Source: an uncultured SAR86 cluster bacterium (GTDB lineage Bacteria; Pseudomonadota; Gammaproteobacteria; Magnimaribacterales; D2472). From it: a stretch of 64,000 nucleotides of DNA. A program made the translations under genes and the position numbers. Under the pieces are notes generated by a model, which was given only the letters and a program-made list of their open reading frames with translations, did no database searches and was not told the DNA's origin. The stretch is from NCBI GenBank assembly GCA_902617045.1, contig CACMVA010000002.1, positions 226,014 through 290,013 of the forward strand, in the 5' to 3' direction. Of this stretch, positions 17,975-27,240 are shown in pieces (position 1 is the stretch's first letter; each line of letters opens with the position of its first letter).

Positions 17975-20077
17975 TTAAGATTCTCTAGTCTTTTCTGATA
18001 AAGCTTTCATTGAGAGCTTCATTTTACCTCTGTCAAAACCAATTAACTTTACATCTACTTCTTGTCCCTCTTCAAGAACGTCTTCAACGTTTTCAGTTCT
18101 TTCTTCAGAAATTTCAGATATGTGCAGTAATCCATCTTTACCTGGCAGAATATTTACAAAAGCACCAAATTCTACAATCTTTACAACTTTTCCTTTATAA
18201 ACCTTATTTAATTCAGGTTCCTCAAGAATTTCTTCAATAATTGCTAGGCATGCTTTCATTGATGATTGATTTTGTCCAAATACAGAAACAACTCCGTCAT
18301 CATTTACGTCTACAGTCGCGCCAGTTTGTTCTTGCATAGATTTAATAGTAGCGCCACCTTTACCAATAATTTCTTTAATCTTATCTTTATCCACCATGAA
18401 TGATTTCATAGCAGGCGCATTTTCAGATAATTCTTTAGGCTTTGATATAGCTTCATTCATAATTCCAAGAATATGATCTCTTGCAGCTTTGGCTTTTGTG
18501 AGAGCGGTATCCATAATAGATTCATTAATACCTGATATCTTTATATCCATTTGAAGAGCTGTTATACCTGATTCTGTACCAGCAACTTTGAAGTCCATGT
18601 CCCCAAGATGATCTTCATCACCTAATATATCTGTTAAAACAGCAAAATCATCACCTTCTTTTATTAATCCCATTGCAATACCAGCAACTGGACTTGAAAG
18701 GGGAACTCCAGCATCCATAAGTGATAAAGAAGTTCCGCAAACTGATGCCATTGAACTTGATCCGTTAGATTCTGTAATTTCAGAAACTACTCTCATCGTA
18801 TATCCAAATTCATCAACATCTGGTAAAACTGCTTTTATAGCTCTTTTAGCTAAGTTGCCATGACCAATTTCTCGTCTCTTTGGCCCCATTGGCATTCCTA
18901 TTTCTCCAACACTATAAGCGGGAAAATTATAATGCAGCATGAAATTGTCAGTACCCTCACCCTCAATTGACTCAATTCTTTGAGCATCTCTTGAGGATCC
19001 GAGAGTAGCTACAACTATTGCTTGAGTTTCGCCTCTTGTAAAAAGAGCTGATCCATGAGCTCCAGGTAATACATCAGTTTCAACAAAAATTGGTCTTACA
19101 GTGTCAAGATCTCTTCCATCAATTCGTGGCTGATTATTTAAGATATTTCCTCTAACAATATCTTTTTCTAATTTCTTGAAATCACCCATTAATTTACCCA
19201 TTTCCATTTCATCTAAATCTTCATGCTGTTCTTGAATTTGATTTCTTATTTCTCTTAAAGCATCATTTCGATCTGATTTTATGGAAATTTTAAAAGCTTC
19301 ACTAATTTGTGATTTAAAGTTTGTCTCTAACTCTTGATAATAATTATTTTGATCTTCAGGAACTTCAATATTCCAGATTTCATTACCAGCTTTTTCTTTC
19401 AATTCATTACATGCTTCAATAACTGCTTTCATTTCTTGATGTCCAAATAAAACAGCTCCTAGCATTAAATCTTCATTTAATTCTTTAGCTTCTGATTCAA
19501 CCATAAGAACAGCTTCATCAGTGCCAGCAACTACCATGTCTAAGTATGAATCTTCTAATTCTTCAAAGCTAGGATTTAGAACATATTCACCATTTATAAA
19601 TCCAACTCGAGCTGCTCCCATTGGTCCATCAAATGGAACACCCGAAATGGTTAAAGCAGCTGATGCTCCAATCATTGCTGCAATATCAGGATTCTGTTTT
19701 TTATCTGAGGACATTACTGTACAGAAAACTTGTATTTCATTTGTAAAATGATCAGGAAACATTGGTCTAATTGGGCGATCAATAAGTCTTGATGTAAGAG
19801 TCTCTCTTTCTGTTGGCCTAGCCTCTCTTTTAAAAAATCCTCCAGGAATTCTGCCTGTTGCATAAAACTTTTCTTGATAAAAGACTGCTAACGGAAAGAA
19901 ATCCTTACTTGGATCTGCTTCTTTTTTTGCAACAACAGTAGTAAGAACTACTAAGTCACCGATCGTAACAATTACTGCTGCTGTTGCCTGTCTGGCAACT
20001 TTATTTGTTTCTAATTTTACTTCCTGATTTCCATACTGAAATACTACACTTGTAGATTCTAATTTATTATTTTCCAC
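17975..20077 (-). CDS. pnp: Polyribonucleotide nucleotidyltransferase (PNPase)
   Basis: Phosphorolytic 3'-5' exoribonuclease of mRNA decay and quality control, a homotrimer in the degradosome. The 700-residue protein has two RNase PH domains, the second with [17 protein letters not shown] and [16 protein letters not shown], followed by a KH domain with [17 protein letters not shown] (about 560-620) and an S1 domain ([22 protein letters not shown]) at the C-terminus. The start is GTG at 20077 with AAGAAGG 6 bases before it. It is last in the rimP-to-pnp series, 29 bases after rpsO. In E. coli, pnp is autoregulated through its leader; no clear leader hairpin is visible in the short rpsO-pnp spacer here. 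Confidence 0.98.
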   Translation of the reverse strand: MENNKLESTSVVFQYGNQEVKLETNKVARQATAAVIVTIGDLVVLTTVVAKKEADPSKDFFPLAVFYQEKFYATGRIPGGFFKREARPTERETLTSRLIDRPIRPMFPDHFTNEIQVFCTVMSSDKKQNPDIAAMIGASAALTISGVPFDGPMGAARVGFINGEYVLNPSFEELEDSYLDMVVAGTDEAVLMVESEAKELNEDLMLGAVLFGHQEMKAVIEACNELKEKAGNEIWNIEVPEDQNNYYQELETNFKSQISEAFKISIKSDRNDALREIRNQIQEQHEDLDEMEMGKLMGDFKKLEKDIVRGNILNNQPRIDGRDLDTVRPIFVETDVLPGAHGSALFTRGETQAIVVATLGSSRDAQRIESIEGEGTDNFMLHYNFPAYSVGEIGMPMGPKRREIGHGNLAKRAIKAVLPDVDEFGYTMRVVSEITESNGSSSMASVCGTSLSLMDAGVPLSSPVAGIAMGLIKEGDDFAVLTDILGDEDHLGDMDFKVAGTESGITALQMDIKISGINESIMDTALTKAKAARDHILGIMNEAISKPKELSENAPAMKSFMVDKDKIKEIIGKGGATIKSMQEQTGATVDVNDDGVVSVFGQNQSSMKACLAIIEEILEEPELNKVYKGKVVKIVEFGAFVNILPGKDGLLHISEISEERTENVEDVLEEGQEVDVKLIGFDRGKMKLSMKALSEKTRES

Positions 20078-20106
20078 GATTTTCCTTCTTTTTGTTATAT
20101 ATGATA

Positions 20107-20376
20107 TTAACCTCTTAAGTTAAGCTTTTTTACTATATCAGCATAACTATTGGCATCTTTTCTTTTTAGATATGCCAATAATTTCCTTCTTAGGTTAACC
20201 ATCCTGATTAGACCAGATCTTGAGTGATGGTCTTTGTTATGATTTTTAAAATGACTTTGAAGTTTATTAATATTTTCTGTTAAAAGTGCGATCTGCACTT
20301 CAGGTGACCCAGTATCACCATCATTTCTTTTATATTTCTCGACTATACTAGCTTTTTCTTCTGTTAATAATGCCAT
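20107..20376 (-). CDS. rpsO: 30S ribosomal protein S15
   Basis: Primary 16S rRNA-binding protein that nucleates the central domain of the 30S subunit. The product is the standard 89 residues, with [20 protein letters not shown] and [25 protein letters not shown] precedes the ATG. The 85-base gap after truB carries its own candidate promoter, consistent with separate expression of rpsO-pnp as in E. coli. Confidence 0.99.
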   Translation of the reverse strand: MALLTEEKASIVEKYKRNDGDTGSPEVQIALLTENINKLQSHFKNHNKDHHSRSGLIRMVNLRRKLLAYLKRKDANSYADIVKKLNLRG

Positions 20377-20442
20377 ATTTATATCCTCGTAATGTTATTA
20401 AAGAAATTGCAAACCTCACATTACTAAAGTAAGCGTGCGAAT

Positions 20443-20469
20443 ATTATAACTTATTCGAATATTAAACAA
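20443..20469 (-). promoter_or_regulatory. Candidate rpsO promoter
   Basis: On the minus strand TTGTTT (plus positions 20464-20469) is followed after 15 bases by TATAAT (20443-20448). The -35 box overlaps the end of truB. E. coli has an rpsO promoter at the same place. The 15-base spacer is short, so confidence is moderate. Confidence 0.5.
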
Positions 20470-21301
20470 GTTGTTTATGTTTGAGATAGCTATTCTCTAG
20501 ACGTCCCAATCCAATAAAGTCATTATCTTCACTATATATTCTTAGATCTTTAGAAATATCTTTGTTTAAAAAAACTCTTCCTCCGTTTAAAAAAATTTTT
20601 AAACTTTCTTCGTTCAAAGATAGTTTTTCATAATCTTTAAAAAAATCATCAATCTTAATAGTTCTTTCCAATGAGAGTTCTTCAATTGTATGCGCATCAA
20701 GAAGATTAAATTTATGCTGAGATAGGCGTTTGAGATAAAACATATGTCCACCACATCCTAAATTTTTACCAAGATCTCTAGCTATGGATCTTATATATGT
20801 TCCTTTTGAGCAAATTATCTGGAATGAACAAATTTTATCCTTATAAGATATATTTTTGATTTCTTTAATTTCAATTTCTCTAGGTTCTTTATTTATAAAT
20901 TCACCTTTTCTTGCATATTTATATAAAGGCTTACCTTTATATTTAAGAGCAGAGAAAAAAGGTGGTTTTTGGAGAGATTTTCCTAAAAAATTATTTATTT
21001 CTTTTTTTACTTCGTCTTCAGAGCATTTAACCTCAAATTCTTCAATGATTTCTCCTGACACATCATCTGTAGTAGTAGATTTTCCAAGCTTTATTTCAAC
21101 ATAATATGATTTATCAGAATTTAAGAAATAATTTGAAAATTTAGTAGCTCTATTTATTGCAATAATTAATAGTCCTTCAGCATCAGGATCTAAAGTCCCC
21201 AAGTGGCCAACCTTATTTAAAGAAAACTTTTTTTTAATCTTTTGAACGATTTCATTGGATGAATAACCTTTTTCTTTATTAACCAACAAAAAACCATTCA
21301 T
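20462..21301 (-). CDS. truB: tRNA pseudouridine-55 synthase
   Basis: Converts U55 in the T-loop of tRNAs to pseudouridine. The 279-residue product contains the catalytic aspartate motif KVGHLGTLDPDAEGLL, the KPPFFSALKYKGKPLY segment and CSKGTYIRSIARDLG, all TruB hallmarks. It is somewhat shorter than E. coli TruB (314), with a reduced C-terminal PUA-like region. It follows rbfA by one base. Confidence 0.97.
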   Translation of the reverse strand: MNGFLLVNKEKGYSSNEIVQKIKKKFSLNKVGHLGTLDPDAEGLLIIAINRATKFSNYFLNSDKSYYVEIKLGKSTTTDDVSGEIIEEFEVKCSEDEVKKEINNFLGKSLQKPPFFSALKYKGKPLYKYARKGEFINKEPREIEIKEIKNISYKDKICSFQIICSKGTYIRSIARDLGKNLGCGGHMFYLKRLSQHKFNLLDAHTIEELSLERTIKIDDFFKDYEKLSLNEESLKIFLNGGRVFLNKDISKDLRIYSEDNDFIGLGRLENSYLKHKQLV

Positions 21302-21302
21302 A

Positions 21303-21650
21303 CTACTTTAGATTGTTTAATAATTTTTCTATATTTTCACTATATTCGATACTTTCATCAAACTTAAATATGATTTTAGGGACTCTCCTAATTTCAATTA
21401 TCTTTGAGAGCTTAGATCTTATCATTCCAGAAAGTTTTAAAAGAATTGTATTGTCTATTTTGCTCTCATCCTTTTTTATAGACTTGCCAATAATTGTATA
21501 GAAGATGTAAGCGATTCCAATATCATCAGTAACCTTTACAGCAGTAATATTAATATTCTGAAGCCTTGGGTCTTTAACTTCTTGATTAAGTATTTTTGAA
21601 ACTTCCCTTTTGAGTAAATCTGCAATTTTCTCAGGTCTATTTGATGACAT
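21303..21650 (-). CDS. rbfA: Ribosome-binding factor A
   Basis: KH-fold 30S maturation factor that helps process the 5' end of 16S rRNA. The product is 115 residues, close to the usual length. The N-terminal RPEKIADLLKREVSKILNQEVKDPRL and the R-x-x-PKIIFKFDESIEYSENIE segment near the end are typical. It lies between infB (6-base gap) and truB (1-base gap), its invariant place. Confidence 0.97.
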   Translation of the reverse strand: MSSNRPEKIADLLKREVSKILNQEVKDPRLQNINITAVKVTDDIGIAYIFYTIIGKSIKKDESKIDNTILLKLSGMIRSKLSKIIEIRRVPKIIFKFDESIEYSENIEKLLNNLK

Positions 21651-21656
21651 AAATTG

Positions 21657-23921
21657 TTATATTTCCTGCGCTTCTTCCTTTCTATCAAAGACTTCTATTT
21701 TGTCACCAGGTTTAATATCTTTATAGTTTTTGATGCCCATTCCGCATTCATTTCCATTTTTTACTTCATTAACATCTTCTTTAAATCTTCTTAAAGAATT
21801 TAGTTCGCCTTCAAAAATTACGATTTCGTCTCTAAGAACTCTAACAGGTTTGTTTCTTAGCACATTACCTTCAACAACATTACAACCAGCAACCTGACCA
21901 AATTTTGGTGAGTTAAAGACTTCTAACACTTCAGCAGTACCAACAATTTCCTCTCTAACAATTGGATCTAAGAGACCACTCATTCTCGCCTTAACATCAT
22001 CCAAAAGTTCATAAATTATACTGTGATAACTTAACTTAATTGATTCTGATTCTATGATCTTTTTAGCAGTGCTATCAGCCCTTACATTAAAGCCTAGAAT
22101 AATTGAATCTACCGCTACCGCTAAGTTTGCATCAGATTCGCTAATACCTCCAACACCACTAGAGACAATCTTAACTTTAGCTTTATCAGTACCTAAATCA
22201 TTTAATGCAGCAGTAATTGCTTCACATGTGCCACCAACATCTGTCTTAATGATTACGTTGAGAACTTTTTTTGCTTCTTGGCCCAGCGTTTCAAAAAGAT
22301 CTCCGGCAGATTCATCTTTTTGTTTAAGTAACTTCCTCTCTTTCTCTTTAGTTAACCTGTACTCAGCAATTTCTCTAGCTTGCTTTTCATTTTTAACAAC
22401 CATGAATTGATCACCTGCATTTGGGACTAAATTTAAACCAAGAATCTCAACAGCTGCAGAAGGAAGCGCTGATTTTATCTTATTACCATCACTATTTATA
22501 ATACTTTTTACTTTACCGATTGCATTACCTGAAACTACTAAATCTCCAACATTCAATGTCCCATTTTGCACCAAAAATGTTGCCACTGAACCTCTGAATT
22601 TATCAAGTTCAGATTCGATAACTACTCCTTGAGCCGCTCCGTCATGATGAGCTTTAAGTTCAAGTATTTCTGCTTCAAGTGCAATTCTCTCTAACAGCTC
22701 ATCTACTCCATCGCCTTTAAGAGCTGATATTGGAACCATTTGTATATTGCCACCCCAATCTTCAGGAGTTAAATCTTTGGCAGCGAGATCTCCTTTTACC
22801 TTATCTATATCCGCTCCATCTAAGTCTACCTTATTAATTGCAACTACTATTGAAACATCAGCAGCTTTAGCATGGTTAATGGCTTCTTCTGTTTGAGGTT
22901 TAATTCCGTCGTTAGCCGCAACCACTAGAACTACAATATCTGTAGTGTTTGCTCCTCGCGCTCTCATTGATGAAAAGGCAGCATGACCTGGAGTATCAAT
23001 AAAAGTAAGTCTTCCTTTTGAAGTATCTACTTCATATGCACCGATATGTTGAGTAATACCGCCAGCCTCACCGTCAACAACTTTTGTTTTTCTAATAAAA
23101 TCTAGAAGAGTTGTTTTTCCATGATCAACATGACCCATGACAGTAATTACAGCAGGTCTTGTTTTTGGCTCATCATTATATTTAATTAGATTTGCAAGGT
23201 CCTCCTCTAAATTTTCTTGCTCAATTGCAATTCCATTATGTCCGATTTCCTCAACTACCAAAATTGCAGTTTCTTGATCAATTACATCATTTATTGTTGC
23301 AACCACCCCTAATGACATGAGATTCTTAACAACTTCACCACCTTTAACTGCCATCATCTTTGCTAATTCTCCAACATTAATGGTTTCTGGAACTTCTATA
23401 TCTTTTTTTATGAATTCAGTTGGAGCCTCAAACTGATGTTGATCATCAAAAATATTTTCTTCTTTTTTCTTAAATGCATTGACTGCGCTTGATAGCTGAT
23501 CTTTTACATCTACTTTTTCCTGTTGAGGTTCTTGTTTGGTTTTTATTGTTTTCTTTTTCTTTTGAGCTTGCTTTTCTTTTACAGCTTCTTTTAGCTGTTC
23601 TTGTCTTTTAATCTGTTGCTCTTTTAATTGTTCTGAGGCAGCAGCTCTCTTTGCCTCAATATTATCTGAATAACTTTTATTTGAGGATTGAATGGAGGAA
23701 GCCTTACCTCTGGAGGTTACTTTTACACCAGATTCTGAAGTTACAGATTTAGAAGAAGCTGTTTTGGAGCCTTTAAGAAATTTTAAGAGTGCTTGTTTGT
23801 CACTTGGAGTGATTTCATCAGAACTCTTTGAATGACTTAAGCCTGCTTTTTGCATTCTTTCTATCAGAGCTTTATCTGGAATCTTTAAAGTTTTAGCAAA
23901 ATCTTTTACTGTTGTAGCCAA
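21657..23921 (-). CDS. infB: Translation initiation factor IF-2
   Basis: GTPase that brings fMet-tRNA to the 30S subunit and promotes subunit joining. The 754-residue protein is shorter than E. coli IF2 (890), with a reduced N-terminal region. That region begins with an IF2_N module (TVKDFAKTLKIPDKALIERM) and then has a Lys/Gln/Glu-rich linker (about 90-160). The G domain shows GHVDHGKTTLLDF, DTPGHAAF and NKVD. Domains II, III and the fMet-binding C-terminal domain follow (EVFNSPKFGQVAGCNVVEG). It follows nusA by 9 bases. Confidence 0.98.
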   Translation of the reverse strand: MATTVKDFAKTLKIPDKALIERMQKAGLSHSKSSDEITPSDKQALLKFLKGSKTASSKSVTSESGVKVTSRGKASSIQSSNKSYSDNIEAKRAAASEQLKEQQIKRQEQLKEAVKEKQAQKKKKTIKTKQEPQQEKVDVKDQLSSAVNAFKKKEENIFDDQHQFEAPTEFIKKDIEVPETINVGELAKMMAVKGGEVVKNLMSLGVVATINDVIDQETAILVVEEIGHNGIAIEQENLEEDLANLIKYNDEPKTRPAVITVMGHVDHGKTTLLDFIRKTKVVDGEAGGITQHIGAYEVDTSKGRLTFIDTPGHAAFSSMRARGANTTDIVVLVVAANDGIKPQTEEAINHAKAADVSIVVAINKVDLDGADIDKVKGDLAAKDLTPEDWGGNIQMVPISALKGDGVDELLERIALEAEILELKAHHDGAAQGVVIESELDKFRGSVATFLVQNGTLNVGDLVVSGNAIGKVKSIINSDGNKIKSALPSAAVEILGLNLVPNAGDQFMVVKNEKQAREIAEYRLTKEKERKLLKQKDESAGDLFETLGQEAKKVLNVIIKTDVGGTCEAITAALNDLGTDKAKVKIVSSGVGGISESDANLAVAVDSIILGFNVRADSTAKKIIESESIKLSYHSIIYELLDDVKARMSGLLDPIVREEIVGTAEVLEVFNSPKFGQVAGCNVVEGNVLRNKPVRVLRDEIVIFEGELNSLRRFKEDVNEVKNGNECGMGIKNYKDIKPGDKIEVFDRKEEAQEI

Positions 23922-23930
23922 AATATCAAC

Positions 23931-25394
23931 CTATTCGTTAAACCAATGTTCTCTTGCCTTCATAATCATCTTTGAAGCGTCATCTGAAGAAATCTCAATT
24001 ATTTCTTGCAGTTCATCTACTGAAAGCTCTGCTAAATCATCTTTATTTTTAATACCCTTATTAGATAATTTAGCTATGTTATCTTCATCAAGATTTAAAT
24101 CTGATAATGATTCAACATTCTCTTCTTCTTCAGTCACTGCGCCCATTGCTTCAAGAAGTGCTGCATCCTCTGAGGCTGTCTTAATTCTTAAAATTTCCTC
24201 ATCTGATTCAATAAACTCTTTTAATTTTGAATCTTCTGCATAAGCAATTTCATCAAAAGACAAAAAGCCAGAAGATATTATTTTTTCTGCAACTTCTTCT
24301 TTTACTTCAAGGGTATCGATGACCTTAGCTAAAAATTCTGTTTCATCAACCTTAACTTTTGCTTCAGCTTCTTCATTACTAATAATGTTGAGATCCCATC
24401 CAACTAATCTTGATGCAAGTCTTATATTTTGACCTCTAGAACCAATTGCTAAAGCTAAATTATCCTCATTAACAGCAATATCCATTGATCTAGAATCTTC
24501 ATCCATTACTATAGATTCAACTTTTGCTGGAGAAAGTGCATTTATAACAAGCTGAGCAGGATTATCGTCATAAATAATAATGTCAATCCTTTCATTGCCT
24601 AACTCTGATGATACAGCTTGAACCCTAGACCCTCTCATACCAACGCAAGCACCTACAGGATCAATCCGACCATCATTTGTTTTTACTGCAATCTTTGATC
24701 TTGATCCAGCATCTCTTGCTATTCCTCTTATTTCAATAACATCTTCATTTATTTCTGGAACCTCGATGTTAAAAAGTTCAGTTACCATTTCAGGACATGA
24801 TCTATTCAACATGAGTTGTGGTCCACGACCTTCGATTTCAACAATCTGAAGAACTGCTCTGATTCTGTCATTAATTTTATAAATTTCACCAGGCATTAAT
24901 TTATCTCTTGGTAAAAGTGCTTCAGCCTCATGAGTAATATCCACGATTATATTATCTCTAGTGACTCTTTTAACCGAACCAGATACAAGCTTATTGTTTT
25001 GAGATCTAAATTGTTCGACAATCTTTTCTCTTTCAGCTTCTCTTACTTTTTGAAGCATAACTTGTCTAGCAGCTTGAGTCTCAATCCTTCCAAACTCAAT
25101 ATTATCTTGTTGTTTAGTGTAAACTTCTCCGACTGATAATTTTGATTCATCTGCAGATACATGTGTCTCATGATGATATTCCTCATTTGACTCATCAAAA
25201 ACAATCCAATTTCTGTATGTTGTATATTCCCCAGTGTCTCTATTTATTGAAACATACAAATCTGCATCTTCATGAAAATGTCTTTGCGAAGCTGATGCAA
25301 TTGCAACTTCAATTGCTTTAAAAATTACATCTTTTTCAAGGCCCTTTTCTGTTGAGACTGAATCAACAACTGCCAAAATTTCATTACTCTCCAT
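23931..25394 (-). CDS. nusA: Transcription elongation/termination factor NusA
   Basis: RNA polymerase-binding factor that controls pausing, intrinsic termination and antitermination. The 487-residue product has an N-terminal RNAP-binding domain, an S1 domain (about 135-200), two KH domains (GACVGMRGSRVQAVSSELGNERIDII and IGSRGQNIRLASRLVGW regions) and two acidic C-terminal repeats (the second with LSNKGIKNKDDLAELSVDEL), as in E. coli. Its ATG overlaps the rimP stop by 11 bases. E. coli NusA represses its own operon; an attenuator-like hairpin lies upstream of rimP here. Confidence 0.98.
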   Translation of the reverse strand: MESNEILAVVDSVSTEKGLEKDVIFKAIEVAIASASQRHFHEDADLYVSINRDTGEYTTYRNWIVFDESNEEYHHETHVSADESKLSVGEVYTKQQDNIEFGRIETQAARQVMLQKVREAEREKIVEQFRSQNNKLVSGSVKRVTRDNIIVDITHEAEALLPRDKLMPGEIYKINDRIRAVLQIVEIEGRGPQLMLNRSCPEMVTELFNIEVPEINEDVIEIRGIARDAGSRSKIAVKTNDGRIDPVGACVGMRGSRVQAVSSELGNERIDIIIYDDNPAQLVINALSPAKVESIVMDEDSRSMDIAVNEDNLALAIGSRGQNIRLASRLVGWDLNIISNEEAEAKVKVDETEFLAKVIDTLEVKEEVAEKIISSGFLSFDEIAYAEDSKLKEFIESDEEILRIKTASEDAALLEAMGAVTEEEENVESLSDLNLDEDNIAKLSNKGIKNKDDLAELSVDELQEIIEISSDDASKMIMKAREHWFNE

Positions 25395-25872
25395 AAGAAT
25401 ATTCCTTTAATAAATTATTATAATCTGGTTTTAGCCTACATAAGTCGATATCAGAAAACTTAAATATTATTTCCTCAGAATTATCAGACTTAACAATAGT
25501 CAGCTTTGAATCGTCACTTTCAATTAATTTGCCAATAAACTTTCTCCTACCTTCGTAAATGCTTTTTGTTTTAATATCCAGTTCTTGGCCAACATAATCT
25601 TTTAATTGCTTAATATCAAAAAATTTTCTGTCTATACCTGGTGTTGAAACCTCAAGAATATAGTCTTCACCTAAATTCAAATCAATTTGAGGCTCATAAT
25701 TAAGGTCTCTAGAGATACTCTCGCAATCGTTGATATCAACATTATTATTTGAGTCAATAAAAACTCTTAGAGTGTTTTTTTTCTTGCCTCTTAAAATTTC
25801 AATTCCCCACAATAAGCAATTATTTCTATTTATTACCGGTTCAATAATATTTTTAAAATCATCTATATTCAT
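25384..25872 (-). CDS. rimP: Ribosome maturation factor RimP
   Basis: Binds free 30S subunits and assists late assembly. The 162-residue product has the two-domain RimP layout: LLWGIEILRGKKKNTLRVFID and a segment with DCESISRDLNYEPQIDLNLGEDYILEVSTPGIDR, followed by an Sm-like C-terminal domain. No Shine-Dalgarno sequence precedes the ATG at 25872; only a U-tract and AT-rich DNA lie there, just after a hairpin. It is the first protein gene of the nus operon. Confidence 0.96.
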   Translation of the reverse strand: MNIDDFKNIIEPVINRNNCLLWGIEILRGKKKNTLRVFIDSNNNVDINDCESISRDLNYEPQIDLNLGEDYILEVSTPGIDRKFFDIKQLKDYVGQELDIKTKSIYEGRRKFIGKLIESDDSKLTIVKSDNSEEIIFKFSDIDLCRLKPDYNNLLKEYSYGE

Positions 25873-25884
25873 GTTTTTTTATAC

Positions 25885-25903
25885 AAAAAAAGGGCATATG
25901 CCC
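25885..25903 (-). terminator. Intrinsic terminator or attenuator between tRNA-fMet and rimP
   Basis: On the minus strand GGGCATATGCCC (palindrome, plus positions 25892-25903) is followed directly by seven T residues (25885-25891). It lies 20 bases after the tRNA and 12 bases before the rimP ATG. The form is that of a small intrinsic terminator. Since rimP has no other visible promoter, partial read-through is implied. Confidence 0.7.
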
Positions 25904-25923
25904 CACAAAAAATTATTTAACTG

Positions 25924-26000
<77 letters not shown>

Positions 26001-26015
26001 ACGCAGCGAACATGA

Positions 26016-26044
26016 AGTTTATGAAAGTAACTCTAATTGGTCAA
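26016..26044 (-). promoter_or_regulatory. Promoter of tRNA-fMet and the nus operon
   Basis: On the minus strand TTGACC (plus positions 26039-26044), a 17-base spacer and TAAACT (26016-26021) form a good sigma70 promoter. The start site would be a few bases before the tRNA 5' end. It is probably the main promoter for the tRNA and, by read-through of the hairpin, for rimP-nusA-infB. Confidence 0.75.
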
Positions 26045-26074
26045 GTTAATTTTGTATTAGATAAGAGATAATAT

Positions 26075-26083
26075 TGCTATAAT
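26075..26083 (+). promoter_or_regulatory. Extended -10 promoter of tRNA-Leu
   Basis: TGCTATAAT is a TGn extended -10 element with a perfect TATAAT, ending 13 bases before the tRNA at 26097. No convincing -35 box is seen, which is usual for extended -10 promoters. It supports independent plus-strand transcription of the tRNA. Confidence 0.6.
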
Positions 26084-26096
26084 TTCGCTCTTTTAT

Positions 26097-26183
26097 GCCG
26101 AAGTGGTGGAATTGGTAGACACGCTAGCTTGAGGGGCTAGTGAGTGAAAACTCGTGCGGGTTCAAGTCCCGCCTTCGGCACCA
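26097..26183 (+). tRNA. tRNA-Leu (anticodon GAG)
   Basis: Complete 87-base class II tRNA with CCA encoded. The acceptor GCCGAAG pairs with CTTCGGC, and the anticodon stem CTAGC/GCTAG holds TTGAGGG, giving GAG. A long variable arm (TGAGTGAAAACTCG) is present. In E. coli the corresponding leuU lies next to secG but reads the same way; here the gene is on the strand opposite secG and tRNA-fMet, and ends 5 bases from the secG stop. Confidence 0.97.
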
Positions 26184-26188
26184 TAGTA

Positions 26189-26500
26189 TTATTCGATGGG
26201 TATTTCGTCAGATAAACCTTCGTTTATTGCCTCTTCGATTAGAGGAGTGTCAAAAATAACCTCCGTATTCTCATTTTTTAATAAGTAAGCTAACAAGAAA
26301 GATAAGATTAGCCATATTGCAACAATTATGTATGTAAGCCTTCCTAAAAAACCCGATGGACCTAACGCACCAAACATTGAGTTAGAAGATCCTCCTCCAA
26401 ATGCTGAGCCAAGATCAGAACCTTTACCTTGTTGAAGAAGAACTATAGCAACAATTACTATTGCTAGAAGAACACATAGTACTGTTAAAAAAGTAATCAT
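26189..26500 (-). CDS. secG: Protein-export membrane protein SecG
   Basis: Auxiliary subunit of the SecYEG translocon. The 103-residue product has two transmembrane helices (about 2-22 and 51-72) around the conserved loop VLLQQGKGSDLGSAFGGGSS. Its start overlaps the tpiA stop by four bases. Its transcript runs straight into the antisense side of tRNA-Leu. Confidence 0.97.
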   Translation of the reverse strand: MITFLTVLCVLLAIVIVAIVLLQQGKGSDLGSAFGGGSSNSMFGALGPSGFLGRLTYIIVAIWLILSFLLAYLLKNENTEVIFDTPLIEEAINEGLSDEIPIE

Positions 26501-27240
26501 TTTAAGTTTATTCCATTAAAAATATTAATAATATTAGCAAACTGTCTACCATCTAAAGAAGCACCTCCGATCAAAGCACCATCAACAGATTCTTCTTTAA
26601 AAAAGTTTTCAGCATTCTCCTGGTTCACACTTCCGCCGTATAGAACCATGGGAATCGTAGAATCATCTGTGAAGGATTGTACAACATCTTTGATGAATTT
26701 ATGAATTTCATTTATTTTATCTGAGGTTGGTGTATTTCCAGTACCTATTGCCCAAACCGGCTCATAAGCTATAACCAACGAATCATTAAATTCAATATCC
26801 TTAATTACTTCTAATTGTCTGTTTAACACCTCTTTAGTTTGATTATTCTTGTTTTCTTCTTCGGTTTCACCAACACACAAAATCGTTAGTGTTTTATTAG
26901 CAATTTTTAATATCTTTTGTTTTATTTCATTATTTTTTTCGTTAAAAAATTGTCTTCTCTCTGAATGACCAATAATTGAAAATTTACAATCAAAATCTAA
27001 AATCATCTCAGAAGAAATTGCTCCTGTTCTTGCGCCAGATGAAATATCAATATCTTGAGATCCTATATTTATTTCTTTTAACTTACTTAGCTCAGTTTTA
27101 AGAACGCTTTCTATATATATTGAGGGAGGTGCAATGCCAATAAATGTTTTCTTGGTCTCAACATAATTTGTTAAAAAATTATTAGTCCATTCATTTATCA
27201 TGACTTTGCTTCCATTACATTTCCAATTAGCAATAATCAT
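26497..27240 (-). CDS. tpiA: Triosephosphate isomerase
   Basis: Interconverts dihydroxyacetone phosphate and glyceraldehyde 3-phosphate. The 247-residue TIM barrel has the N-terminal NWKCNG with the catalytic Lys, the His motif IIGHSERRQFF, the catalytic Glu loop VIAYEPVWAIGTG, and the phosphate motifs LYGGSVN and GALIGGASL. It lies between glmM (no gap) and secG (4-base overlap), as in Pseudomonas; in E. coli tpiA is elsewhere. Confidence 0.98.
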   Translation of the reverse strand: MIIANWKCNGSKVMINEWTNNFLTNYVETKKTFIGIAPPSIYIESVLKTELSKLKEINIGSQDIDISSGARTGAISSEMILDFDCKFSIIGHSERRQFFNEKNNEIKQKILKIANKTLTILCVGETEEENKNNQTKEVLNRQLEVIKDIEFNDSLVIAYEPVWAIGTGNTPTSDKINEIHKFIKDVVQSFTDDSTIPMVLYGGSVNQENAENFFKEESVDGALIGGASLDGRQFANIINIFNGINLK

